A DNA stretch of 33,647 nucleotides, taken from positions 1 to 33,647 of the forward strand of contig NZ_JAPZSY010000129.1 in the NCBI RefSeq assembly GCF_027532025.1, given 5' to 3'. This stretch comes from Inhella sp. (lineage in GTDB: Bacteria > Pseudomonadota > Gammaproteobacteria > Burkholderiales > Burkholderiaceae_C). Every line of letters starts with the position of its first letter. Position 1 is the stretch's first letter. Shown here piece after piece: positions 26,262 to 33,647 of the stretch. The notes under the pieces are model-generated. The model was not told the origin of the DNA. It did not search any database and saw nothing but the letters and a program-made list of their open reading frames with translations. Both the position numbers and the translations under genes were made by a program.

Positions 26262-29200
26262 GTCTTCACGCCTACACCGAAGACCAGTTGGTTGAACAGC
26301 CCGCCATCGGGCTGTTTGGTGCTTTGGGCTGGCAGACGGTGTCGGCGATGGAAGAGACCTTCGGCCCCGGCAGCACGCTGGGCCGCGAGACCAAGGGCGA
26401 GGTGGTGCTGGTGGAGCGCCTGCGCGCTGCGCTGGCCTTGCTCAACCCCGGCCTGCCGGCCGAGGCGATTCAGACCGCCATCGACGAACTGGCCCGCGAC
26501 CGGTCGGCCATGAGCCTGGAGGCGGCCAACCGCGAGGTGTACCGGCTGCTGAAGGACGGCATCCCGGTGTCCATCCCCGACCGCGAGCACGGCGGGCAGA
26601 AGCTGGAGCGCCTGCGCGTGGTGGACTGGGCGCAGCCGGAGCGCAACGACTTCCTGCTGGTGAGCCAGTTCAGCGTGGTGGGCAGCCTCTACACCTGCCG
26701 CCCCGACTTGGTGGGTTTCGTGAACGGCCTGCCCTGGGTGGTGATCGAGCTCAAGAAGCCCGGCGTGCCGGCGCGTGCGGCCTTTGACGAGAACCTGACG
26801 CACTACAAGAAGGAGATCCCGCAGCTCTTCTGGTTCAACGCGCTGCTGATGGGCAGCAATGGGACCGATAGCCGCGTGGGCTCGCTCACCGCCGACTGGG
26901 AGCGGTTCTTCGAGTGGAAGCGCATCGAGCGCGAGGACGAGCCGCGTCGCGTGTCGCTGGAGGTGATGCTGCGCGGCACCTGCGACCCTGGTCGCCTGCT
27001 CGACCTGGTGGAGAACTTCACGCTGTTCTCGGAGCACAAGGCGGGGTTGGTGAAGGTGCTGGGCCAGAACCACCAGTTCCTGGGCGTGAACAACGCCATC
27101 GTCTCCATGCTGGAGGCGCGCAAGCTGGGCCACGGGCGCGGCGGCGTGTTCTGGCAGACGCAGGGCAGCGGCAAGAGCTTCTCGATGGTGTTCTTTGCGC
27201 AGAAGGTGCTCCGCAAGCTGGCCGGCAACTGGACCTTCGTGGTGGTCACCGACCGGGTGGAACTGGACGAGCAAATCGCCAAGACTTTCAAGACCGTGGG
27301 CGCAGTGAGCGAGGCCGAGGGCGACCAATGCCATGCCGCCAGCGGCGCGCACTTGCGCGAACTGCTGCGCGGCAACCACCGCTATGTGTTCACGCTGGTG
27401 CACAAGTTCCAAACGCCGGAGCTGCTGACCGACCGCTCGGATGTGATCGTGCTGACCGACGAGGCCCACCGCAGCCAGTACGACACGCTGGCGCTGAACA
27501 TGCGGGCGGCGCTGCCCAAGGCGATGTTCCTGGCCTTCACCGGCACGCCGCTGATTGCTGGCGAGGAGCGCACCAAGGAAGTGTTCGGCGACTATGTGTC
27601 GATCTACGACTTCCAGCAGTCGATCGAGGACGGCGCCACGGTGCCGTTGTTCTACGAGAACCGCACGCCCGAGCTGCAACTGGTCAACCCGGACCTGAAC
27701 GACGACATCTACGACCTGATCGAGGGCGCAGGGCTGGACGCCGAGCAGGAAGCCAAGCTGGACAAGGTGCTGGGGCGGCAGTACCACCTGATCACCCGCG
27801 ACGACCGGCTGGAGACGGTGGCGCAGGACATCGTGCGGCACTTCCTGGGGCGCGGCTTCCTGGGCAAGGCGATGGTGGTCTCCATCGACAAAGCCACCGC
27901 GCTGAAGATGCACGACAAGGTGCGCCAGCACTGGGTGGCCGAGACGGCGCAGGTGCAGAAGGAGTTGGGCGAGCTGGCCTACCTGCCGCCTGCCGGCATG
28001 TCAGTGGAACAAGCGCGGCGCGATGCGCGCAAGGCGGAGTTGAAGGCGCGGTTGGAGGTGCTGACGACTACCGACATGGCGGTGATCGTTTCGCCGGGGC
28101 AGAACGAGATCGAGCAAATGAAGCAGCTCGGCCTCGACATCGAGCCGCACCGCAAGCGCATGAACGAGAGCCAACCGGGCCTGGACGAAAAGTTCAAGGA
28201 CACCAAGGACCCGCTACGGCTGGTGTTCGTCTGCGCCATGTGGCTGACCGGCTTCGATGCGCCGAGTTGCTCGACGGTGTACCTCGACAAACCAATGCGC
28301 AACCACACGCTGATGCAGACCATCGCCCGGGCCAACCGGGTGTACCCCGGCAAGCACAGCGGCGTGATCGTGGACTACGCCAATGTGTTCGCCTCGCTGG
28401 AGAAGGCGCTTGCGATCTACGGGGCGGGCAAGGACGGCCAGAACCCGGTCAAGGAAAAAGCGAAGCTCGTCGAGGCGTTGCGTGACGCGGTGACAGTGGC
28501 CACCGCCTTTTGCCTGACGCACGGGGTGGACCTGGCCGCCATGGAGGCGCTGCCACAAGGGGGCATGCAGCGTCTGGCCGCGGTTGAAAACGCCATCAAT
28601 GCGTTGATCGGCCCTGACCCCTTGCGCCGCGAGTTCTTCGCCCACGAGAAGTTGGTGGGCACGCTGTACCAGGCGGTGAAGCCCGACCCCGCGGCGATCG
28701 AGTTCTCCCTGCGCATCTCGGGCATTGCAATGTTGGCGGCGGCGATCCGCGCCAAGTTGAATCCCAACCCGCCAGACATCGTCACCATCTTGCGGCAGAT
28801 TGGCGAGCTGCTGGATGAGTCCATCACCGGCCTGACGATCCGCGAAGGTGGGCCACCGGCCATCGACCTCTCGAAGATCAACTTCGAGGCGCTGGCGCAG
28901 CGGTTCAAGGAATCGAAGCACAAGAACACCGACCTTGAAGCCCTGAAGGCGGCCATCGCCTCCAAGCTGGAGAAGCTCGTTCGCCTGAACAAGACGCGCA
29001 CCGACTTTGCCGACAAGTTCGAAGCGTTGATCGAGAGCTACAACAACGGCAGCCGCAACATCGAGCAGCTCTTCGAGGAGCTGCTGAAGATCTCGAACAG
29101 CCTGGACGAGGAGGAGGAGCGCCACGTCCGCGAGCACCTCACTGAGGAAGAGCTGGTCATCTTCGACATCCTCACGCGGCCGGCGCCGGAGCTGAGCCCT

Positions 29201-29449
29201 GCGGAGCGGGACGAGGTCAAGAAGGTGGCCAAGGCGCTGCTGGCCCGCTTGAACCAATTGCTGGTGCTCAACTGGCGGCAGAAGTCAGCCGCACGGTCGA
29301 CCTTGAAGCTGGCCATTGAAGACACGCTGGACACACTGCCCGCCGCCTACGACCGCCCGCTGTTCGCGCAGAAGTGTTCGGCGCTTTTCGAGCATGTGTA
29401 CGAGAGCTATCCGGAGCGGGATGCGGGGGTGTATCGGGCCAGCGCATGA
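26258..29449 (+). CDS. hsdR: Type I restriction endonuclease subunit R
   Basis: Motor and nuclease subunit that translocates and cuts unmodified DNA. It is 1063 residues, a normal size. The N-terminal PD-(D/E)xK nuclease has D150 in RPDLVG and E164-L-K166 in VIELKKP. The helicase domains have Walker A Q302-G-S-G-K-S307, D401-E-A-H404, TGTPL near 425 and QTIARANRVYPGK near 690. A helical C-terminal domain that binds the methyltransferase core follows. The start is TTG at 26258 in a TTGA overlap with the previous stop. A hairpin follows at 29513. Confidence 0.96.
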   Translation: MSLHAYTEDQLVEQPAIGLFGALGWQTVSAMEETFGPGSTLGRETKGEVVLVERLRAALALLNPGLPAEAIQTAIDELARDRSAMSLEAANREVYRLLKDGIPVSIPDREHGGQKLERLRVVDWAQPERNDFLLVSQFSVVGSLYTCRPDLVGFVNGLPWVVIELKKPGVPARAAFDENLTHYKKEIPQLFWFNALLMGSNGTDSRVGSLTADWERFFEWKRIEREDEPRRVSLEVMLRGTCDPGRLLDLVENFTLFSEHKAGLVKVLGQNHQFLGVNNAIVSMLEARKLGHGRGGVFWQTQGSGKSFSMVFFAQKVLRKLAGNWTFVVVTDRVELDEQIAKTFKTVGAVSEAEGDQCHAASGAHLRELLRGNHRYVFTLVHKFQTPELLTDRSDVIVLTDEAHRSQYDTLALNMRAALPKAMFLAFTGTPLIAGEERTKEVFGDYVSIYDFQQSIEDGATVPLFYENRTPELQLVNPDLNDDIYDLIEGAGLDAEQEAKLDKVLGRQYHLITRDDRLETVAQDIVRHFLGRGFLGKAMVVSIDKATALKMHDKVRQHWVAETAQVQKELGELAYLPPAGMSVEQARRDARKAELKARLEVLTTTDMAVIVSPGQNEIEQMKQLGLDIEPHRKRMNESQPGLDEKFKDTKDPLRLVFVCAMWLTGFDAPSCSTVYLDKPMRNHTLMQTIARANRVYPGKHSGVIVDYANVFASLEKALAIYGAGKDGQNPVKEKAKLVEALRDAVTVATAFCLTHGVDLAAMEALPQGGMQRLAAVENAINALIGPDPLRREFFAHEKLVGTLYQAVKPDPAAIEFSLRISGIAMLAAAIRAKLNPNPPDIVTILRQIGELLDESITGLTIREGGPPAIDLSKINFEALAQRFKESKHKNTDLEALKAAIASKLEKLVRLNKTRTDFADKFEALIESYNNGSRNIEQLFEELLKISNSLDEEEERHVREHLTEEELVIFDILTRPAPELSPAERDEVKKVAKALLARLNQLLVLNWRQKSAARSTLKLAIEDTLDTLPAAYDRPLFAQKCSALFEHVYESYPERDAGVYRASA

Positions 29450-29512
29450 TGGTCTGCCGAGTCCAGCCAGACCAGTCATCCATGGCTAAAGCAGCAGGGG
29501 AGCAACGAACCG

Positions 29513-29534
29513 AGCCCGGCCAATGCGCCGGGCT
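29513..29534 (+). terminator. Hairpin after hsdR
   Basis: AGCCCGGC (29513-29520) and GCCGGGCT (29527-29534) form a perfect 8-bp stem with a 6-nt loop 64 bp after the hsdR stop. The T-tract is poor, so it is a likely but weak terminator. Confidence 0.6.
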
Positions 29535-29666
29535 TGTCGCTTCCGGGATCTGGATTGACCGTACCGGCCGCTAAATGGTGGCTACATGAGCGAAAAAGCG
29601 ACCCCGGCAAAAACGAAGGCCCCAGCCACTTTCGCAGCTAAGGCCTTGTCACGACTAGCGATTTTT

Positions 29667-29742
29667 TGGCTCCCCGACCTGGGCTCGAACCAGGGACCTA
29701 CGGATTAACAGTCCGGCGCTCTACCGACTGAGCTATCGGGGA
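29667..29742 (-). tRNA. tRNA-Asn (GTT)
   Basis: A complete 76-nt cloverleaf on the minus strand, starting TCCCCGATAGCTCAGTCGG. The acceptor strands TCCCCGA and TCGGGGA pair perfectly, the T-loop reads TTCGAGC, and CCA is encoded. The anticodon GTT is at 29709-29707. It lies 40 bp downstream of the TonB receptor gene on the same strand. The neighbouring restriction operon ends about 220 bp away. Confidence 0.97.
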
Positions 29743-29781
29743 ACAGAGCCTGAGAGTATAGACAGGATTTTCTCTGCCTGT

Positions 29782-31908
29782 CTAGAGGGCGACTGAAATC
29801 TTCGCGCTGAAGCTGCGCGGCGCGAGGGGGAACAGGTAGACGTGGCCAAAGCTGTTGGGGGATTCTTTCCAGGCTTTGGCATCGGTGAGGTTGTCGATGC
29901 CCAGCGCGGCCGTCCAGCTTTGGCCCTGCCATTGGGTGACGATGCGGGCGCTCAAGTCCAGCCGCGTCCAGGCGGGCAGCCACAGGCTGTTGTCGGGCAG
30001 CGCCGCGCGGCGACCCTCGCGGACCACGCTGGCCTGGGCCTGGAGCTTGGCGGTGATCTGCTGGCGCAGGGTCAGTCGTTGACTGTCCTGGGGCACGTTG
30101 ACAGGGCGCAGACCATTGGCTGCGGGGTCGCTGCTGCCTTGGCGGCGGGCGTTCAGCCACTGGGCCGAGGCCAGCAGCCCGCCGCCGCGCCATTTCAGGT
30201 CGGCCTGCGCTTCGAGGCCACGGTGCTGGGCCTCGCCGTCGATGCGGCGCACGCAGGTGCCGGCCGCACCGCAGGCGCCGATGTCGCGCCACGCCGGGCG
30301 GCGGATGTCGAAGGCCGCGAGGCTCCAGTCCACGGTTTGACTGCCGCTCTTCAGTCCGACTTCTGTTTGGCGGCTCTTGAGCGTGAAGGCTTGACCGGCG
30401 TTGACGTAGCGGCTGCGGTTCGGCGTGACTTCGCTTTCCACGCCCTCGCCGGTGCTCAGGTAGACCCGCAGGTCCTGGGCCAGCGCCCAGGTCAGGCCCA
30501 GCCAGGGTGTGGTGAAGGATTGCGGGTAGTCGGTGGGACGCGAGCCGTCGGTGCGCACGGCGGCGCGTTGCAGGCGCGTGTGGCGCAGGCCGGCGAACAA
30601 CTCCCAGTCGCCCCACTGCACTTGGTCGCTGATGCCGATCTCGCGGCTGTGTTCGCGGCGGTTGGTGTTCTCGTCGGTCAAGGCCGGGTCGGGCGTGCTG
30701 ACGCTGGGGCCGAACACCGACCCGGTGCCGGCGACGTTGTAGGCCTGGCGCTGGAAGTCAGCGCGCAGGCGGTGGTCCAGCGCGTCCACGCGCAGCTGGT
30801 GCGCCAGACCGCCCCACTGCAGCTTGCCCTCCAGGGTGGCCCGCAGCGCGGTGCTGGTGCGGCGCTCATCCTCGCTGCGGAAGTCGTACAGGTCGAAGCT
30901 GCCGTTGGGGCAGTAGCGGTCGGCGTAATAGACGTCGGCGGCGGCGTCGTAGCAGCCAAAGGGGAAGGGCACGCGGTCGTCGTTGACCGCGCGTTGCTGG
31001 CCACCGTGCACCACCAAACGCCAGTCGGGGCCCAGCGTGTGCGTCCAGCGCAGGCTGGCGATGCGGTTGTCGAAGTCCACCGGCAACTGCCAAGGCGTGT
31101 CGCCCAGGTTGCGGCGGCGGTCGATCTCGCCGGCGCTGGGCAGGCGGTTGCCCAGCAGGCTGAAGCCCGGTTGGCTGGGCTGGGACTGACGGCTCCACTC
31201 GCCTTCGAGCTCCAACAAGTCCTGCGGACTCATGCGCCAGTCGGTGGCGAAGGCGGCGGCCTGCCGCTCGCCCTCCGTGTTGCGCAGCCAGGGCGACAGG
31301 CGCGTGGCGCTGGCGTTCACGCGCAGGCCCAGCCCGGCAGCCGTGCGGGTGCCGGCGTCGACGCTGGCGGTCCAGGTATTGGCCGATTCCCAACCCAGGC
31401 TCAGGTCCAAGCGCGGGGCGGTTTCGGGGCGCTTCACCACCAGGTTCAGCAGGCCGCTGGGCGCGCTGGTGCCGGCTTGCAGGCCGCTGGCCCCTTTCAG
31501 CAGTTCCGCCGCGGCCTTGTTGCTCAAGTCGAAGGCGGTTTGGCCGTTCAGGGGCAGGCCATCGCGGCGCAGGTTGAAGCGGGTGTCCAGCTCGAAGCCG
31601 CGCACGCTCAGCTGCGGGATGTAGCCCAGGCTGTTGTAGCCGTCGCTCACCGAGGCGTCCAGGCGCGGCAGCGCGCTCAAGCCGGTGGCACCGAGCTCGC
31701 TCAGGCGCTCGGCGTCGACGCGCAGGGCCTGCAGGGGCAGCCGGGCGTTGGGGGTGTCGCCAAAGCCGCCCACGTTCACGGGCGCATTCAAGTTGCGTCC
31801 GGTGATGGTGACGGCGGGGAGTTGGGTTTGCACGGCCTCCTGGGCGTGCACGAGCGCGGCCAGGGCCAAGAGAGACAGGGGGAAGAGTCGATTCGTTTGC
31901 ATTGCCAT
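29782..31908 (-). CDS. TonB-dependent outer-membrane receptor, predicted thiamine or precursor uptake
   Basis: A TonB-gated beta-barrel importer of 708 residues. A signal peptide ends near ALVHAQEA (about residue 23). A TonB-box-like LPAVTITG segment follows, then the plug (about 50-165) with PQLSVRGFELDTRFNLRRDGLP, and a 22-strand barrel to the end. The last residue is Leu, not the usual Phe. Two loop Cys pairs are seen, GCYDAA with DRYCPN and GACGAAGTC. Plug and barrel alone resemble the TonB siderophore-receptor class. The leader, however, carries a clear TPP riboswitch, which argues for thiamine or a precursor as substrate. The ATG at 31908 or 31902 precedes the signal peptide. No inner-membrane transporter gene is next to it. 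Confidence 0.88.
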   Translation of the reverse strand: MAMQTNRLFPLSLLALAALVHAQEAVQTQLPAVTITGRNLNAPVNVGGFGDTPNARLPLQALRVDAERLSELGATGLSALPRLDASVSDGYNSLGYIPQLSVRGFELDTRFNLRRDGLPLNGQTAFDLSNKAAAELLKGASGLQAGTSAPSGLLNLVVKRPETAPRLDLSLGWESANTWTASVDAGTRTAAGLGLRVNASATRLSPWLRNTEGERQAAAFATDWRMSPQDLLELEGEWSRQSQPSQPGFSLLGNRLPSAGEIDRRRNLGDTPWQLPVDFDNRIASLRWTHTLGPDWRLVVHGGQQRAVNDDRVPFPFGCYDAAADVYYADRYCPNGSFDLYDFRSEDERRTSTALRATLEGKLQWGGLAHQLRVDALDHRLRADFQRQAYNVAGTGSVFGPSVSTPDPALTDENTNRREHSREIGISDQVQWGDWELFAGLRHTRLQRAAVRTDGSRPTDYPQSFTTPWLGLTWALAQDLRVYLSTGEGVESEVTPNRSRYVNAGQAFTLKSRQTEVGLKSGSQTVDWSLAAFDIRRPAWRDIGACGAAGTCVRRIDGEAQHRGLEAQADLKWRGGGLLASAQWLNARRQGSSDPAANGLRPVNVPQDSQRLTLRQQITAKLQAQASVVREGRRAALPDNSLWLPAWTRLDLSARIVTQWQGQSWTAALGIDNLTDAKAWKESPNSFGHVYLFPLAPRSFSAKISVAL

Positions 31909-31933
31909 CGGCGGTGGATGGCAGGTCGGCGGG

Positions 31934-31958
31934 CACCCCGGCCGTGGCGGCCGGGGTG
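31934..31958 (-). promoter_or_regulatory. Hairpin, candidate expression platform of the TPP riboswitch
   Basis: A perfect 10-bp stem (31934-31943 with 31949-31958, CACCCCGGCC and GGCCGGGGTG) with a 5-nt loop. It lies right after the aptamer and 25 nt before the start codon. There is no T-tract, so it is not a classical terminator. One arm, CACCCC, could also pair with GGGGTG of the aptamer P2 stem. Confidence 0.55.
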
Positions 31959-31959
31959 A

Positions 31960-32052
31960 CCACGCTTCCCTGCGCGAGGATTACCTCAGTCAGGTTCCAA
32001 GGGTGTTTCTCAGCCGGTCGCGTCCATGAACGCGCCAGCACCCCTAGCGTGG
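31960..32052 (-). ncRNA. TPP riboswitch (THI box)
   Basis: The minus strand has all landmarks of the thiamine pyrophosphate aptamer in order: P1 strand CCACGCT, GGGGTGC, a P3 stem with GCGCG and CGCG, CTGAGA, ACCCTTGGAACCTGA, GGTAATCC, GCGCAGGGA and the P1 return strand AGCGTGG. P1 (32046-32052 with 31960-31966) is a perfect 7-bp pairing. GGGTG and CACCC make P2. It lies 52 bp upstream of the TonB receptor start. A TAGAAT at 32093-32088 is a possible -10 box upstream. Confidence 0.95.
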
Positions 32053-32138
32053 ATGCCTCCCCAAAGGTTCCGGGGCGGCAGGTCGGCATTCTAGGCAGCG
32101 TGCCAGACTGCGGCTTTTGGTTTGCCCGTTTTGACCCC

Positions 32139-32969
32139 ATGAGCGCCACGCCTCCCGACCTCGAAGCCCTGCACCTGCGCCTGGACGGCGCGGTGGCCGT
32201 TGTCAGCCTGAACCGGCCGGACAAGCTCAACGCCATGCACTGGCCGATGTGGCAGTCGCTGCGCGCGGCCATGCAGTGGGCCGACCGCACGCCGGAAGTC
32301 CGTGCCGTGGTGCTGCGCGGCGAGGGGGCGCATTTCACCGCCGGCATCGATCTGGCCATGATGGCCGGCCTGCAAGGCCAGATCGCCGACGACTGCGAAG
32401 CCCGCATGCGCGAGAAGCTGCGCGGGCTGATCTTGGAGCTGCAGGACACGCTCACCAGCCTGGAGCGCTGCCGCAAGCCGGTGCTGGCCGCCGTTCACGG
32501 CCTGTGCCTGGGCGGGGGCATCGACCTCATCTGCTGCGCCGACCTGCGCTTGGCCAGCGCCGACGCCAGCTTCGCCATCAAGGAGATCGACATCGGCATG
32601 GTGGCCGACGTGGGCACCTTGCAGCGCCTGCCCAAGCTGGTGGGCAGCCAGAGCTGGGTGCGCGAGTTGGCCTACACCGGCCGCAGCGTCGGCGCCGACG
32701 AGGCCCTGCAGCGCGGCTTGCTGAGCCGGGTGTTCGCCGACCGCGCGGCCCTGGACGAGGGCGTGCTGGCCTTGGCGCAGGACATCGCCACCAAGTCGCC
32801 GCTGGCGATCCGGGGCACCAAGCAGGCGCTGAACTACGCGCGCGACCACTCGGTGGCCGAGGGCCTGGAGCAGATCGCCACCTGGAACGCGGCCATGCTG
32901 CTGTCTGAAGACCTGATGGCGGTGATGATGCGCGGCAAGAAGGGCGGCGCGCTGACGTTCAAAGACTGA
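32139..32969 (+). CDS. Enoyl-CoA hydratase/isomerase family, dienoyl-CoA isomerase-like
   Basis: A crotonase-fold enzyme of 276 residues. The oxyanion-hole segments are GAHFTAGIDLAMM and VHGLCLGGGIDLICCADLRL. The acidic pair of the ECH1 class, delta(3,5)-delta(2,4)-dienoyl-CoA isomerase, is visible in KEIDIGMVADVGTLQRLPK: the Glu and the later Asp correspond to the catalytic residues of that class. It would shift double bonds of unsaturated fatty acyl-CoA during beta-oxidation. The ATG at 32139 gives MSATPPDLEALHLRL. It is divergent from the TPP-controlled receptor gene and ends in a strong terminator. Confidence 0.9.
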   Translation: MSATPPDLEALHLRLDGAVAVVSLNRPDKLNAMHWPMWQSLRAAMQWADRTPEVRAVVLRGEGAHFTAGIDLAMMAGLQGQIADDCEARMREKLRGLILELQDTLTSLERCRKPVLAAVHGLCLGGGIDLICCADLRLASADASFAIKEIDIGMVADVGTLQRLPKLVGSQSWVRELAYTGRSVGADEALQRGLLSRVFADRAALDEGVLALAQDIATKSPLAIRGTKQALNYARDHSVAEGLEQIATWNAAMLLSEDLMAVMMRGKKGGALTFKD

Positions 32970-32987
32970 AGCCCAGCGCCCAACAAG

Positions 32988-33015
32988 AACGCCACCCGAG
33001 GGTGGCGTTTTTGTT
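32988..33015 (+). terminator. Intrinsic terminator after the crotonase gene
   Basis: AACGCCACCC (from 32988) pairs with GGGTGGCGTT (33000-33009), closing on a short CGAG-type loop, followed by TTTTTGTTT. It lies between convergent genes and may serve both. Confidence 0.9.
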
Positions 33016-33031
33016 TGAGGCCATCGACGCT

Positions 33032-33647
33032 TCAGTCGAACACCGGCGATTCAACGCCCAGCACCTTGTGCAGCTTGGGGCTGGTGGTCGTGTACTGCAG
33101 GTGCACGCGCTTCTCGGGGTTGATGATGGGCATCGCGCCGAAGGCGGCCAAGGCGGCTTCGTGGAAGCCGCTCAGGATGAGCTTCTTCTTGCCGGGGTAG
33201 GTGTTGATGTCGCCCACCGCGAAGATGCCCGGCACGCTGGTGCTGAACTTCTCGGTGTCCACCAAGATCTGCTTGCGCTCCAGGGCCAGGCCCCACTCGG
33301 CGATGGGGCCGAGCTTGGGGCTCAGGCCGAAGAACACCAGCACCTCGTCGCAAGGCACCACGCGGGTGACGCCGTCGCCGCCGGTGACCTTCACGCCCTT
33401 GAGGTTGCCGTCCTCGGTCTCGTCCAGGTCGGTGACCTGACCGACGATGAACTGCATCTCGTAGGCGTCGCACAGCTCTTTCATCTTGGCCACGTTGGCG
33501 GGGGCGGCACGGAAGCCGTCGCGGCGGTGCACCAAGATGACCGACTCGGCCTTGTGCGGGTTGCCGTCGGCGTTGCCGGCGCAGAAGTTCAGCGCCCAGT
33601 CCAGCGCCGAGTCACCGCCGCCGACGATCAGCAGGTTCTTGCCGGCG
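33032..33647 (-). CDS. Ferredoxin-NADP reductase type 2 (thioredoxin reductase-like), partial
   Basis: The C-terminal about 205 residues; the N-terminus lies beyond the right edge of the window. The NADP-binding Rossmann motif [12 protein letters not shown] is close to the edge, and HRRDGFRA follows it as the NADP-phosphate-binding strand. The FAD-binding C-terminal motif is [17 protein letters not shown] followed by FHEAALAA. A redox-active CxxC, which thioredoxin reductases have between these, is absent. This is the pattern of the YumC-like ferredoxin/flavodoxin-NADP reductases, which are FAD proteins. The gene converges with the crotonase gene across the terminator. Confidence 0.9.
   Translation of the reverse strand, partial: AGKNLLIVGGGDSALDWALNFCAGNADGNPHKAESVILVHRRDGFRAAPANVAKMKELCDAYEMQFIVGQVTDLDETEDGNLKGVKVTGGDGVTRVVPCDEVLVFFGLSPKLGPIAEWGLALERKQILVDTEKFSTSVPGIFAVGDINTYPGKKKLILSGFHEAALAAFGAMPIINPEKRVHLQYTTTSPKLHKVLGVESPVFD

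Noticed and set aside
21482-29449. Anticodon nuclease PrrC in the restriction operon
   Set aside because: The extra gene has AlbA_2 and GHKL-like segments and lacks the PrrC ABC-type ATPase and nuclease residues.
29596-29715. Small plus-strand frame running into tRNA-Asn, with the reading LPDLGSNQGPTD
   Set aside because: This peptide is the well-known product of reading a tRNA gene backwards; the tRNA call explains it.
29842-31959. A 705-residue open frame antisense to the TonB receptor
   Set aside because: The product is a monotonous Ala/Gly/Val/Gln sequence with no domain, as expected of a shadow of the receptor gene. It would also run into the riboswitch on the other strand.

Overview
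The window is a GC-rich chromosomal segment with the gene content of a betaproteobacterium of the order Burkholderiales, probably Comamonadaceae or a close relative. The evidence is the caa3-like oxidase cluster (subunit II carrying a cytochrome c domain, a 36-residue assembly protein, DUF2970 and DUF2909 proteins), secA next to a DUF721 gene, and an rpoH with the RpoH box. I cannot name a genus from the sequence alone.

Region 1 (1-1261) is the right end of a mobile element. It holds a P4-type tyrosine integrase without its C-terminal catalytic part, three GTGTACC repeats at 12-bp spacing, and a 48-bp 3' fragment of a tRNA-Thr gene (anticodon TGT) that marks the attachment site. The element extends to the left, outside the window. 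Region 2 (1265-8413) is core chromosome: a DUF721 protein, secA with a terminator, argJ, a membrane-anchored SPOR-domain protein and a SAM-dependent methyltransferase.

Region 3 (8414-17892) is the aa3-type cytochrome oxidase locus: coxB, coxA, a tiny assembly ORF, ctaG, a DUF2970 gene and ctaE, then a terminator. A divergent DUF2909 gene and surf1 follow, then a membrane protein with Sco-like residues, ctaA, ctaB and sco. Together they encode the oxidase, its CuA/CuB copper delivery and its heme A synthesis. Several genes overlap by ATGA or TTGA junctions.

Region 4 (17932-21332) has rpoH under a perfect CIRCE operator, cheW, a small operon of a RelA/SpoT-type HD hydrolase and a truncated phosphoesterase, and a divergent NUDIX-type regulator. 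A perfect inverted repeat lies between that operon and the regulator.

Region 5 (21482-29449) is a type I restriction-modification locus, hsdM-hsdS-(AlbA_2/GHKL protein)-hsdR, in one tightly coupled operon. Region 6 (29667-33647) has tRNA-Asn, a TonB-dependent receptor behind a TPP riboswitch (so probably a thiamine or thiamine-precursor receptor), a dienoyl-CoA isomerase-like crotonase, and the C-terminal part of a ferredoxin-NADP reductase cut by the window edge.

The observations I rate highest are the riboswitch-controlled TonB receptor, the CIRCE-controlled rpoH, the NUDIX/HD/phosphoesterase locus with its operator, and the Schlafen-like ATPase embedded in the type I restriction operon.
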